In this document: piece by piece, positions 21,600 through 32,636 of the stretch
Numbering within the stretch: position 1 is the first letter of the stretch
How the letters are laid out: the number at the start of each line of letters is the position of its first letter
From: Sequoia sempervirens
Lineage: Eukaryota > Streptophyta > Pinopsida > Cupressales > Cupressaceae
Direction: 5' to 3'
Assembly (NCBI GenBank): GCA_007258455.2
Contig: VDFB02296781.1
Coordinates: 121,921 to 185,920 of the forward strand
Length of the DNA: 64,000 bases
Notes under the pieces: model-generated
What the model was told of the DNA's origin: nothing
The model's database searches: none
What the model saw: only the letters and a program-made list of their open reading frames with translations
Translations under genes and position numbers: made by a program

Positions 21600-22001
21600 A
21601 GAAACAATTGGATGAATGCAAGAAGACTGAAGAAAATATCAAAGACACTATCAAATAGAAAATGGAAGAATAGAAGAAGACTGAAGAAAATTTCAAGGAT
21701 ACCATTAAATAGAAATCAGAAGAAAATGAGAAGTTAGATCAAGAATTAAGAAGGTTGAAAACTGAAGCGAGAGTATGTGAAAGTAGCATGATTATGGATC
21801 AACTTTTTTCCCTACAGAAATGTCACAAGGATAAAGGAGGACTTGGTTTCTTTGGTGAAAACTCAAATTAGGACACTAAGGGTGAAGACAAAGTTGTTGA
21901 AGCTGAAGCGAGATTTGGTGTAACAAGCAAGGTCCTAAACTCTAGAACACCTAAAAGGCCTTCGACCAAGAAGCCAAATGCTGAAAGGTACTTATCATTG
22001 A

Positions 22002-22457
22002 ATGGTCACTTTTTTTCTATGCAAAAAGTTTGGACATAAGGCTATAGAATATAGAAGCAGGATGGAACTAGATACTCTATGCTTTAATTGTCACAAGTTT
22101 GTTCACAAAGCAAGTTGTTGTAGAAGTAAGATATCTAATCTAGCTAGAAGGAATGAAATATATAACCTCTTTCATGGTAACTGTTATTTATTTGATGGTT
22201 ATGGTAACAGGGGTAATCAGTGTAGATCTAAGGCTCACTTAGTCAAGTCAGGAGAAAGATGCTACAAGTGCAGTCAACTTGGACATTATGATAACACATG
22301 TAGATATGTTGCTTCGAAAAAGCCTGAGAACAAAAAGAAGGTTGCAGAATTGAATGCATCTAAGAAGAAGACGGTCATAGTTTGGAGGAATAAGGAAAAA
22401 AGTGTTGAAGACATTTCTATGGTACCAGATCCTAGTACATGCCCTACTGGTATCTAA
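22002..22457 (+). pseudogene. Zinc-knuckle region of gag, nested element
   Basis: A run of CCHC-like knuckles is visible: FFLCKKFGHKAIEYRSR (second Cys and last Cys changed), CFNCHKFVHKASCC, CYLFDGYGNRGNQC and CYKCSQLGHYDNTC. Only the last is fully canonical (CX2CX4HX4C). Four consecutive knuckles is more than the one or two usual for copia gag. A basic tail (KKPENKKKVAELNASKKK) follows. The protein would bind element RNA. Confidence 0.7.
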
Positions 22458-22789
22458 GCCAGTCTGCCTTAGCTTATGGGAGTTTTGCATTGCATATCTT
22501 GTTAATTCCCCCTCTCCAAAGTAATATTTAAGTGATTTTTAACATGATTAAGTTCAATTTTTTTTATGATAAATGATGAAGCTTAATTCGGCTAATTGAA
22601 AAGTGAAGTACAATTACTGGTGTCATCAATTTGCATCTTTGGTGGTGAAGTCATTATGAGAAATTAACAATAAAAGGTGGAGCTTTCAAAATCATTTCTC
22701 ACAGTTTGCAAGAGAGAAGGAGAAGTTTCATTGAGCGATAAAGAGTTTGAAGAGGATAAGCGTGACGATGAAATTTGTTAACATATGAT

Positions 22790-24315
22790 CAAGTGGCGAT
22801 ATTCTGCTAAGGCTGAAGGGAGTTGAGTTGGATGAGTTTGATCATTAGAAGATGAAGGAAATGGAACTTGGGTTGAAGATGGATGAACTGTAAAATGTAA
22901 ATACTCTGGGTTTGGATTTATGGGGAGAATTTCCCTAGTTTGCAGACAAAGAATCTATCTTGTTCTTGTTGAGTCAATTCGAGAATGGCAGCATTGTTTT
23001 GGACAAACCCTATCCAATCACGAAGGAATTCATTGAAGCTATTACTAGTGTGTGTAGTGATGGTGACCCCCTTGGGAGGAAAATAGTGAAATACAGAGAT
23101 GTGGAGGAACTTACTGGTATTGACAAAGATCCCTAGGATCTACTGATAAATACCATTGTTGATCCTGCAGTAAGAATGTCTTTGGTTGAGAGTTATCCCT
23201 TCTGATTTGGATATTTGCTCATATGTTTGGTATTTTACTTTTTGAATTCACTATCGGAAAAGGAAAATGTTAAATGGAAGTTCGACATCCCTTAGGGAAA
23301 GCAAGTCTATAGGTATCTGGAATGTATGGAAGGTAAAGCAAGTGCATACAAAGTCTATTCCTCATCCTTGGAGATGAATTTGTGCTCTAGTGTGATAGTT
23401 TCTAGTTAGTTTGAGGAGGGTTCCTCCTTCGGTAAGGAGTTGGAAGTTGATATTGGTGGTTCCCCTCTAGAACCCAAAAAGAGGAAAGTTAATATAGAAG
23501 ATGTCACTATCTCGGAAGAAAAGGAGAATGATGCTTGGATCTGATTCTATCGATCCAGATGATATTCGATTGATGTTAGATGAAGGTGATATGAAGAATT
23601 TTGGTGAAATGTGGTGTGCCATCTCTCTGATTAGAAGGCTTAAAATTGATGATGCTCTTGTTGATTATTTGCTCAAAAGGGTATTACTATTTCAGATGTT
23701 TCTAACTTGTTACCGGATAATCTAGTAGAAGTTGTTGAAGAAAGGATGTTGTTGGAAGGACCTAAAGGGAAAAAGTTCGAAGCTATGATTGAGAGAAGAT
23801 GTGTCAAAGCTAAACAAAAGTTATCCAAATAGATTGGTGAGACAAAATAATGCATTAAGGAGATGTTTGACATCTATAGGTATTGTCTTTGGTGGCCTAC
23901 TACTATTGATAATTTTAGAAGTAGAATTGAAGCTATTGAATTTGAGATGAATAATATTGGAAAGAGTTTTGATTTCTTCAAAGAAAAAGATGGAAAACAG
24001 AGAATAATAATTGGTGAGTTGCAAGTAGAGTTATTGGTTGTTCAGAGACAAAGGGAATACTTGGTTATATCTTTTTGGTTGGTCAAGGAAATTATTTAGG
24101 TCTGGTTGGATCATCTCTTTAGGATACTTTCAGATGTAGAAGATTGTGAATGACAGTGCCTGTCTCTAGATTGGTCATCCTCATTTATGTTGTTGACTAT
24201 GTTGGATAGTATGAGTGCCAAATTGGATTTTGTGGTGCTAACTTAGAAGAGGATTCTTCCAATTGTGAGAGAAAGGTACAAGAAAATATTTCATGTGAAA
24301 AGTGTTATTTTTACT
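22790..24315 (+). pseudogene. Unrecognised second ORF of the nested element, with an NLS-like motif
   Basis: From about 22,790 to 23,546 a single frame is kept with only nonsense codons, including ILFLLSQFENGSIVLDKPYP and DPLGRKIVKYRDVEELTG. It ends near EPKKRKVNIED, which contains PKKRKV, a perfect monopartite nuclear-localisation motif. A shifted frame continues (LGSDSIDPDDIRLMLDEGD, then EAIEFEMNNIGKSF) to about 24,315. I do not recognise the family. It is not protease, integrase, RT or RNase H. It is the only sizeable coding block between gag and the polypurine tract. Confidence 0.5.
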
Positions 24316-24512
24316 TGAGTTCATGAATGATCGAATTTTGGCCCTTTTCCTTTGATGGAAAAAGGGGGATTAAAATGAAGATAAAAACAATAACAAAAAG
24401 AGGTATTGAATTGTTGGACAAAGGAGGAGTAGTTGGAGTTTTGTGAGTTGTAGTTTTGATGTTGGAGTTTTGAGTTTTGTGTTTTTTGAGTTTTTGTTGT
24501 TTGCTATCAATG

Positions 24513-24525
24513 GAAAAGGGGGAGA
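24513..24525 (+). other. Polypurine tract
   Basis: GAAAAGGGGGAGA ends one base before the right LTR, the normal position for plus-strand priming in this family. Confidence 0.85.
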
Positions 24526-24526
24526 T

Positions 24527-25190
24527 TGTTGGGAAGTTGTTTAAGATGTTTTAGCATTGATGTCACTAATTTCAAAACCTTGGATCTAGAAGGTTGTACT
24601 CTAGATGATGAACAAACTTAATCTATCCTATCATATGCTATGATGTCACATAGTGTGGATATTATCCTTGATCTAGATATGGCAGTACTTCTTTTTGGGA
24701 CATAAATGTTGAATTCAGTTAATGCAATCTAATAAAGTCTACTCAAAGTTTACTCTGGGTAAGCTTGCTATCTAGAACTTCATGTAGCATGTTGCAAGTT
24801 TTTGTATGTCAAATTGTGGTTCCCCGGTTGACACTGAAATTGATGATAATCAAGATTTGGTCTTGGTTGTGGTATTCTCATCAGCTCTGGAATATATTTC
24901 ATGTAATTCAAAGTTTTTTTATCTTCTGATAGTTATGTTATGTAATGAAACTATTTTATGTTTAACCTGTTCATGGGTCCATTGGTAACATGGTAAGAAT
25001 ATCTTTATGTGCGACCTATCTTTTGGGTCTGGTGTTAGCATGCAAGGTCTTATTGAATATATTAAGGTTGTTCTTTATGCTAACATGCCTTGTGGTGATC
25101 TAAATTCAAATGGTGTTTTCCCAACTTAGAAGACTATGAAGATATTGCATGTGGCCAAATTATTTTGTTCTATGGGCATACATACATACA

Positions 25191-25221
<31 letters not shown>

Positions 25222-25226
25222 GTACG

Positions 25227-25257
<31 letters not shown>

Positions 25258-25879
25258 GTATATATATAGATAGAGATAGAACATCTTTTTGATTGAACAC
25301 ATAGAAGCGTGGAAGAAGTATGATGTGTGTGAGCTACATAAGAGAGTGCAAGTGTGTTCAAAATAGATAAAACACTGTGAAGGAAGGTGTAATCTACTTT
25401 GGCAGAAGGTCATGCGAAAATTATGGCAGGAAGTTGTGTAGAAGTTTCTTAATCAAATATGCTGCTGAAAGAAATTGTACTCTAAACTGGAATTGAACTC
25501 ATGCATATGTAGATGCAACTTCATCAATTCACTTTTGTCAGTGAGACTATTTTGTAATTTGTCATTTTGTATTTTGGAAGTGAGCCACCCTGTAGTGAGC
25601 AACTTGGTAGTGAGCCTTTGTAAAAATCACCTTAACTAGTGTCACCTTAACAAGTGTTTTATAATTGACAATTAGCATTCTCCTTGGTTTTTCCATTCTT
25701 AGGTTTCCACATAAATTCTGGTGTTCATTATGCTTAGTTTTTTGTGTGCACATTCATGTTCACATCTGTTTGATTAATTTCTAATTGGTATAAATCTGTT
25801 ATGGATTAATTAAAGTGAAGAAAATTGTTTTAAGGATAACTAATTCACCCCTCCTCTTAGTTATCTAGACTGTTCAACA
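24527..25879 (+). repeat. 3' LTR of the nested copia-type element
   Basis: A 1353-bp partner of 20,054-21,318, longer mainly because of the expanded CATA microsatellite. Confidence 0.88.
25176..25269. repeat. (CATA)n microsatellite passing into (TA)n
   Basis: About 17 CATA units with an interior GTACGTAC interruption, then TATATA. It makes tyrosine/cysteine/valine-rich false ORFs on the minus strand. Confidence 0.9.
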
Positions 25880-26576
25880 ACCTGATCCCATATATTCTTT
25901 CCATGTCATTTACATCATAGGGCTGAAACTCTTCATTTTCTCTTTCTTCTTTTTGCAATCCTCTTTTTCTAGTCTTTGTTTTTCCTCTTTCTTATTTTCA
26001 CTTGCATACACAAATTGACTTGCAAAACCATTTTTGTTAGAAAAATAATGGGTCTCCTTCATACCCACTTACTCCTCTTAAACCTTCTTATTTTCTACCA
26101 CTTCTACTATTGTAATTTTGTTCTTCTTTTTTGCAATCACAAATTTATCAAGAAAGTAATATCTTTTGGAGGCTTCCACTCTAGTCTCAATCTTCTTTAA
26201 TTCTTCAATAGCCCATATTGTAAACCTCTTTTCTTTCCATTATTCCATAGGTAAAATCCTTATAGGCCTTCTCATGAACCATCTTATCCTCTTCTTCAAA
26301 GTCATCTTTAGAGACTCACAAGTCCCTCTACAATTACAAGTCATCCTTGCAATGATATCTCTCACTTCAAAGTATCAACTCTCTACAGTCATAGGTCCTT
26401 CCTACAACAAAATCACTCTTGATTATCCTCTACCCAATAGATGGTTTCTGGAAGACACACCTCTCTCTCGTACACCTTCTACCCATACTTTACCTCTATT
26501 GGAGGATAACATTTATAAACTTATTTCAACTCTTCTTACCTATCAACTATTGTAACATTTCCTAGCCAATATCCTT

Positions 26577-26588
26577 GCTCTGATACCA
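26577..26588 (-). other. Primer binding site (initiator tRNA-Met)
   Basis: Minus-strand TGGTATCAGAGC, the standard complement of plant initiator tRNA-Met, two bases inside the LTR. Confidence 0.85.
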
Positions 26589-26590
26589 TT

Positions 26591-27616
26591 TGATGTAGTC
26601 AAGGATGAGGGGTTTTTACAAACAACCCATCCAAGAAGCCATAACATAAAATGCATTCTCATAAATAAAAATCCAATGGAAAATATTTTTAAATCTTCAA
26701 TTTCAACTACACATTGGAAAAATCAAATCCTCCTTGAAATAATCTACAGCAAGGATGCCTTCAACTTTTACAAATATGATTTACAAAACTCATAAATCAG
26801 CTACAAACATTATCAAAATAGTAACAACATCACCTTTCCAACTTTTGAGCATGGAGAATGGGGTGCCTAATGCTCTCCTTCACACTTCTACTTTCTTTTT
26901 CTCTCTTTTTATGTCTCAGAGCTTCTAAAACCCATCACTTTATGCCTTTCACTACTCCCTCATTTGAACGAATTTTCTAAAATAGTTTCTAGGTTTTATG
27001 CATCTGCTTCTCGACTTTCTAGAATATTTAAATAATTTTTTTTATTTTCTTCTAATATAAGAACGCTATACTCAATTTACTAAGACTGAGTCTCACAGTT
27101 ATGACCTAGACAATTTTCCTCTCCCAAAAATGCCATTCAAACCTCTGCCTCCTCCATTATGGGAATGGGGTTCATGCATTCAACCCCTTAATTGTTCTTT
27201 CATGATATTTTTTTTATGTTTTCCTTAATTAACATGCATTATCTTATTCATGCACCTCCACTACCTCAAGCCCTTACATCTTGAAGATTCCAGCATTGAT
27301 GGAAAACAATTTTCAAACTCATGGGAGTTATAAAGGAGTCTAAAATGGAAAATTCATGTCTGAGCTCATGGGATTTAGTGCTGACATTTAAATTTTGAAT
27401 AAAATCTATTTCAAGCACCAAATTTTTTTTCCAAATACAATATAATTTTTCAACCAAGTGTAAAACAATTCGATATTGAAGGAGTGTGTGGAGAGAATAA
27501 TTTAAAAATAAATCATTCCTTCAAGACCACAACCAAAGTCAAAAATCAAAGGAGAATAAAATACATATTTTTTTTGGTGTGCAGGATTTCCTTTGAACTT
27601 GAATGCTCCTGCATCA
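26591..27616 (-). repeat. 5' LTR of the 17.8-27.6 kb element
   Basis: A 1026-bp copy adjoining the TGGTATCAGAGC site and followed by target duplication CTTTA. A third copy with the same outer flank lies at 41,455-42,475. Confidence 0.85.
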
Positions 27617-27621
27617 CTTTA

Positions 27622-28503
27622 ATGTTCTTATACTTGATTTACACATATTTTGATTTTCTTCAAGATGATTACATCATGTGAATTTATGTGCATCCTTCAA
27701 TCAAAAGAATCATTCTAATCTGATGAAGTCACACAAAGATAACATGACCTTCAAGTTTCTAAGCAATTTTGTAAGTATGATAGGTTACCATATGCAAGGT
27801 TCAACACAATTTCTACCTACAGAGAAGTACAAGAGCATATAAAATAAATGATGTGTCAAATATTCGCTAGATGCTTTGTCAACTAGATGCTTCATCTAGT
27901 TTTTTTATTATATACCCTACCTTCGTACATAATCTCCAATTTTTTTTTATTAAATACACATTTTTTATGTGTAACATCGAGTTAAGACTAGTAATACTAA
28001 AGCAGACCACCTAAACATCAAAAATCTCACAAATACTTGCAAGCTGTACATATTATGCCTTCCATTTTCTATTACATTCTTCATATGCTACTAATTCTTT
28101 CTTGATTTTCATAAATTCCAGTACATACTTCACATTGAACATTTTTAATTTAAAAGTACCTTCTACCTTTAATGCTTGTCTATCATATTGCAGTACAGGT
28201 ACTTCACATTGAACATTTTTTATTTAAAACTACCTTCCAGCTTTAATCCTTTCCTATCATATTCCAATACCTACTTCAAATTTTTAGTAGTTAAGTTAGC
28301 AATCCAATTAAATACACTTGGAAATAGCCAAATACTCTAGAAGCATCATAATGTGTTAAGTTATTTCCTTAGTTACGTGAAACTTAAAACCTAAAGAAAA
28401 TATGTCAAAATAGGGAATTGAATTGACCATCGCATGCAACTTTGACCAATATATTATTTAACCCTAATAAATACAATGTAATGTTGCTCAAAACTGCAAA
28501 CCC
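27622..28503. other. No gene; includes a 74-bp tandem duplication
   Basis: The first 230 bp (to about 27,850) are repeated after the LTR copy at 42,476. At 28,126-28,273 a 74-bp unit starting TACTTCACATTGAACATTTT occurs twice. No coding signal. Confidence 0.6.
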
Positions 28504-29307
28504 TTATCTTTTTAAGGGTTTAATTACCAAAAGTGGGGTTTGACCAAGGCAAACCCTTATTCACTAACCCCTAATCATTTTTCCCCTATTGCATGTTTTT
28601 TTGTAGATTTGATAGTTGATTAGGTGTTGAAGAGTGATTTTCAAGTCAACTAGGTGCTTCAAGTCAACTTGAGTCAATTTAAAGCTTGGAGAGAGTTATT
28701 TGTCCATTTTTTGTAGATTTGACTTCGACAACCCGACAAGCAAACATTCCCAGATTTGGTGTTGTAGAGTTGTCTCCTAGTTTTTCAAAAATTTAGGGGA
28801 GGACTAATTTTACACCTGTGGCGAATGAGTCCTCCCTTAGGACTAGAAAATCTAATTTTGTTAGATTTCAGATCTCGACAGACAAAAACTAGCTCTCAAT
28901 AGTTTTTCACCAGTAGGTGGATTGATTCGCCACCCTAGGTGAATGAGTCCCACTATGAAAAATTAGTGAATTTCACTAGCATACAAAACAATCCAAAAAC
29001 ATCACATTTCATCCAGGTGCACTCAGATTTATCCTTGTACTTTTTGTTCAGCATAATTTCTTCATTTACATAGTTGTTTACATATCACAATGTGTTTTCA
29101 AACATAGTTGTAATTGCATTTTTGCATTTATTTTCAGTCACCTAGATTAATCTATTCCATTTAGTTAACTTCATTTACATCATATCACATCAAACACATC
29201 CTAATTTGAGTGTTACATAAGCATTTTTGGACCCAATCTCTCTCCTTTTAGGTGAAAAATCCTAGGAGTGTAAGAGCAGCATTCGAGTCCCAAAAATCTA
29301 TGTTTCA
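28504..29307 (+). repeat. Truncated 5' LTR of the gypsy-like element
   Basis: Aligns with 39,161-40,971 apart from the 994-bp insertion present only in the right copy. The 5' half of the LTR, including the TATAAATA seen in the other copy at 38,958, is missing. The junction sequence AAACCCTTATCTTTTTAAGG followed by GTTT forms a small hairpin. Confidence 0.8.
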
Positions 29308-29310
29308 TTT

Positions 29311-29328
29311 TGGTGACCCCAACTTTTG
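29311..29328 (+). other. Candidate primer binding site
   Basis: TGGTGACCCCAACTTTTG, three bases after the LTR end. Begins TGG as a tRNA 3'-CCA complement should, but I cannot name the tRNA. Confidence 0.45.
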
Positions 29329-29503
29329 AACACTTTAGATTTCTTATTGCATTCACATATTGCATCCTAAGTTTCCATTTGCATTAACATTCAATTAAAA
29401 CATTGATTTGTTATTGCATTCTAGGACTTTTCATTTTGCATTAGTGAAACCTTCATTTAGCTTTCATTTTTGCATCACATCTACTTAAAAAAAGTCAAAT
29501 ATG

Positions 29504-29827
29504 TGTTAGAGTAAAGGTTTTAACTTAATTATGTTAATTAAGTTACCTTTATTCCTCTCTTAATATTTCACTTTAGTTTGCATATTGTGACATTTAATAA
29601 TTATATTAATTATTAAATGTATACCTATTAGGGTTACTTTTAGGTTTTGCATGATCTCCTTTTAAGGATTGATCTTTGTAATTATTTTATCAATTAAGTC
29701 AATGCAATCTCTCTTGAAGCTTGAGAGTAGCCTTGCTTTTTTGTCTCCATCTCTTCCTTTCTGTGACAGGTTATTTACATGCAGGTGATCTTTGGGGTCT
29801 ATGAAGTTGGCTTTCTCAACTTCTACA
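29504..29827 (+). repeat. 5' LTR of the small nested element
   Basis: A 324-bp copy nearly identical to 31,985-32,309. Contains TTAATTATGTTAATTAAG near its start. Confidence 0.88.
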
Positions 29828-29839
29828 TGGTATTAGAGC
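29828..29839 (+). other. Primer binding site (tRNA-Met-like, one mismatch)
   Basis: TGGTATTAGAGC directly abuts the LTR; the consensus has C at the seventh base, so a C-to-T decay is likely. Confidence 0.75.
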
Positions 29840-31984
29840 TCCTAACCTGCTGCCTCCTATTCATGTTTTGAAGGATTTTTTGAAGCTTCAAAGGTTTTGG
29901 TTTTTCCTTTTTTGATCCAAGAGGTGGGAATTTTCAGTGCATCTAGGGTCAAATCAGATCTCTCCATTGAATCCAAAGCAACCGAAATAGTCAAGATCGA
30001 CCTTTGTTTTGTCAAATTTGGCTTCTGTTTTGTCAGATTTGTGAGGGTTTGAAGAAAGGGCTTTTTTTGCCAAATCCAGGGGGTGCTCAAATTTTCAGAG
30101 CATTTTCAGCTTAAACAAACCTCACCATTGCGTCCAAAGCAGCCAAAAACCTAAAGATCGACTGTAAACTCGCCTATATTTGGTTCAGTTGATTTCTGAG
30201 GCAAAATATTTTTTTCCCTGTACAATCATGCATGCAGATTGAGGAAAAATTTCGTCAAAAACAAAAATCATTTTTTTTGCAAAAAAATTTAAATTCGCAG
30301 TTTTTTTCAAATTGTTAATTTTTTTGAAAAGCTTTAATTTTTTGCAAAGATTTTTTCAAAAAAAAAAAAAGTACCTGGAAGGTACGTTCTTGCATAGGGT
30401 ACTGTACAGGTACTGATTTGCATATACCTGTGCAGGTGTACCTTCCCATGGCCCTTTTTTTATGATTTTTTTTTAAATCAAAGCTTTTTTTATGATTTTT
30501 CTTTTTTAAAAATCAAAGGTTTTCATTGTATTTTTTTAATGTTTTTTTTTTAAAAAAAACATTATTTTTTAAGCCCAATTGCGCAAATAGGCCGACGGCC
30601 ATTTGGTTGTCAAATTTAGGCCCAGATTTTTGTTGCGATGGTCATACGACCATCAAATTTAATCTAGCATTGTGTTTTTCCCCCTTTGGAGCTATTTTCT
30701 TCCAGAGGCCATAACTTGGGCATATGATATTGTTTTTTGGAAAACGAGATATCATCGGAAAGCTGATTCCGTCAAATTTCTAATGGTGTGGGTCTCATCA
30801 CTTAATTTTTCTATTGGTGCATTCTACATCCAGTTGAAGTTAGAGGAGTTGTTTTCAGTCCCGAGCTCATAACTTTTGACCAATTTCTCCATTTTTCACG
30901 ATCTCAGCGGCGTTGAAATCGTATCTCAGAGCTCTTCAGTTCCATCCATGCAATTTTTTTAGATTTCACTCTAGGTATATTTTATTTAGTTTTCTATTTT
31001 TTCACACTCTAGTGAATTACTTGGACATATTAGCTCTTGGGTATTTCTCGTTTGCATGGGATTCTTCATTTTTGGCTGTTCTTCATGTATCTCCAATTTT
31101 TTGTCCTTTGTGGGAATTTTGAGCATCTTTTGTAAGCAAACTCTTGTATGTAAATGCACTAAGATAAAGTGTCACACTATTGTACATGTATTTTAGGGAT
31201 TTTGCACATAAGGTTGTGCCATATTTTGTATTTGCACTATATTATACAGTGTCATGGGGGGGTTGTGTAGTTGCTTTGTTTTTGCCATCACACCTTTTTC
31301 TGATGAGTGTCCCTCCACGACAACAGTGGATCCATATGATTCCAACCTCATGCATGTGTGCTTTGTTTTTCACACCACTTTTTTAGTTGTAGGTGCTTTC
31401 TTGTGCACTTTTAGATGTTGTTTCTTCTCCTTCATGCACTACAGGGTGTTACACAACATTTCAGTGGATCTGTCAGGCTCTCCCAGTCAACATTATGGGG
31501 GGGTATTATACTGTTCATGCTAATGCTTCCTTTGTTTTTCCTTGGAAGGAATCTTCCATTCTCAGATGATTAGTGTTTTTTAGACTATTGGTACTTGTGC
31601 CATCTATATCTTTGTTCTAGGTGTTTTACTTTGTTTTCCATCTGATTCGAGTAGTGTTGTTTGGGGCACTCATGCAGATTGTTGTCTTCTTGATCCTGAT
31701 CATCCTATCTTCAAAGGAGGTTCTTCAACACCATAGTAGTCATATTTTGACAGTTGTTTGCAACTTCTTCTACTTCAATGATGTTCTTCAAGTATTTCAT
31801 CTCTTTTTGGAGTAGATTTTTTCCCATGAGGTTTTCTCTATTTCTCCACTTTACAAAGATTTGGTTGTATTTGGGTACCTCATCAGGCCTAGTTGTCGGG
31901 ACCCTTGTTTGCTTTCATGCATTATAGCTACCTTTGCATTCTTGCACATGTTTTTAGTTGCACTCTTGCTCATCTTCAGGGGGG

Positions 31985-32309
31985 TGTTAGAGTAAAGGTT
32001 TTAACTTAATTATGTTAATTAAGTTACCTTTATTCCTCTCTTAAGATTTCACTTTAGTTTGCATATTGTGACATTTAATAATTATATTAATTAATAAATG
32101 TCTACCTATTAGGGTTACTTTTAGGTTTTGCATGATCTCCTTTTAATTATTGATCTTTGTAATTATTTTATCAATTAAGTCAATGCAATATCTCTTGAAG
32201 CTTGCAAAGCACCCTTGCTTTTTTGTCTCCATCTCTTCCTTTCTGTGACAGGTTATTTGCATGCAGGTGATCTTCAGGGTCTGTGAAGTTGGATTTCTCC
32301 ACTTTTGCA
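31985..32309 (+). repeat. 3' LTR of the small nested element
   Basis: A 325-bp copy preceded by the AGGGGGG polypurine tract (31,978-31,984). Confidence 0.88.
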
Positions 32310-32636
32310 ATCTACATTTTGCATCTGAAAATTGCATACTATGGAGCATTTAAATCATCTTAATTTTTTTGAAAAACACTAAAAAACTTCATACTCGGAC
32401 TCATTCGCCACCCAGGGTGAATCGGTCCATCTGCACTTTTTGAATAACATTTTTGGCATTTGTTTCCATTTTTGTTTTTTGTAGTTGGATCTTTGTTACA
32501 GTTAGCATATTCATTGTTATTTTCATTTTAGAGTTCTTATATTATCTTTCATTTTCCTTCACCCCTCCTTTGTGGTACTTGCACGAGTGTTTGGTGCTCC
32601 GTTGATAATACTTTAGTGAGATGAAGTTCTAGACTC

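Larger units (their letters stand above)
20054..25879 (+). mobile_element. Complete copia-type non-autonomous LTR element nested inside
   Basis: LTRs at 20,054-21,318 and 24,527-25,879 start TGTTG and end TTCAACA. A TGGTATCAGAGC site follows the left LTR after two bases, and a purine run GAAAAGGGGGAGA precedes the right LTR. Flanking pentamers are GCCTA and ACCTG, matching at three of five positions, so the target duplication is imperfect. The 3.2-kb interior encodes a coiled-coil/zinc-knuckle gag remnant and an unrecognised second ORF, but no protease, integrase or RT. It interrupts the minus-strand element and is therefore younger. Confidence 0.88.
17753..27616 (-). mobile_element. Minus-strand LTR element with a nested copia-type insertion
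   Basis: LTRs of about 1.0 kb (17,753-18,745 and 26,591-27,616) begin TGATG and end TGCATCA. They are flanked by an exact 5-bp duplication CTTTA (17,748-17,752 and 27,617-27,621). A minus-strand TGGTATCAGAGC (26,577-26,588), two bases from the right LTR, makes that LTR the 5' one. Own internal DNA is only about 2 kb (18,746-20,053 plus 25,880-26,590), and the rest is the inserted element at 20,054-25,879. No RT or integrase is seen, so the element is non-autonomous or internally deleted. Confidence 0.85.
29504..32309 (+). mobile_element. Small non-autonomous LTR element nested in the gypsy leader
   Basis: LTRs of 324-325 bp (29,504-29,827 and 31,985-32,309) begin TGTTAGAGTAAAGG. A TGGTATTAGAGC site, one base from the tRNA-Met consensus, adjoins the left LTR, and an AGGGGGG tract adjoins the right one. 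The interior (2.16 kb) has no recognisable protein. Part of it (about 30,680-31,130) resembles 49,640-50,090, upstream of a copia gag relic, suggesting a copia origin. Flanking pentamers ATATG/ATCTA match at three of five positions. Confidence 0.85.

Noticed and set aside
25126..25413. Minus-strand ORFs rich in Tyr, Val, Met and Cys
   Set aside because: They are translations of the CATA microsatellite and its flanks.
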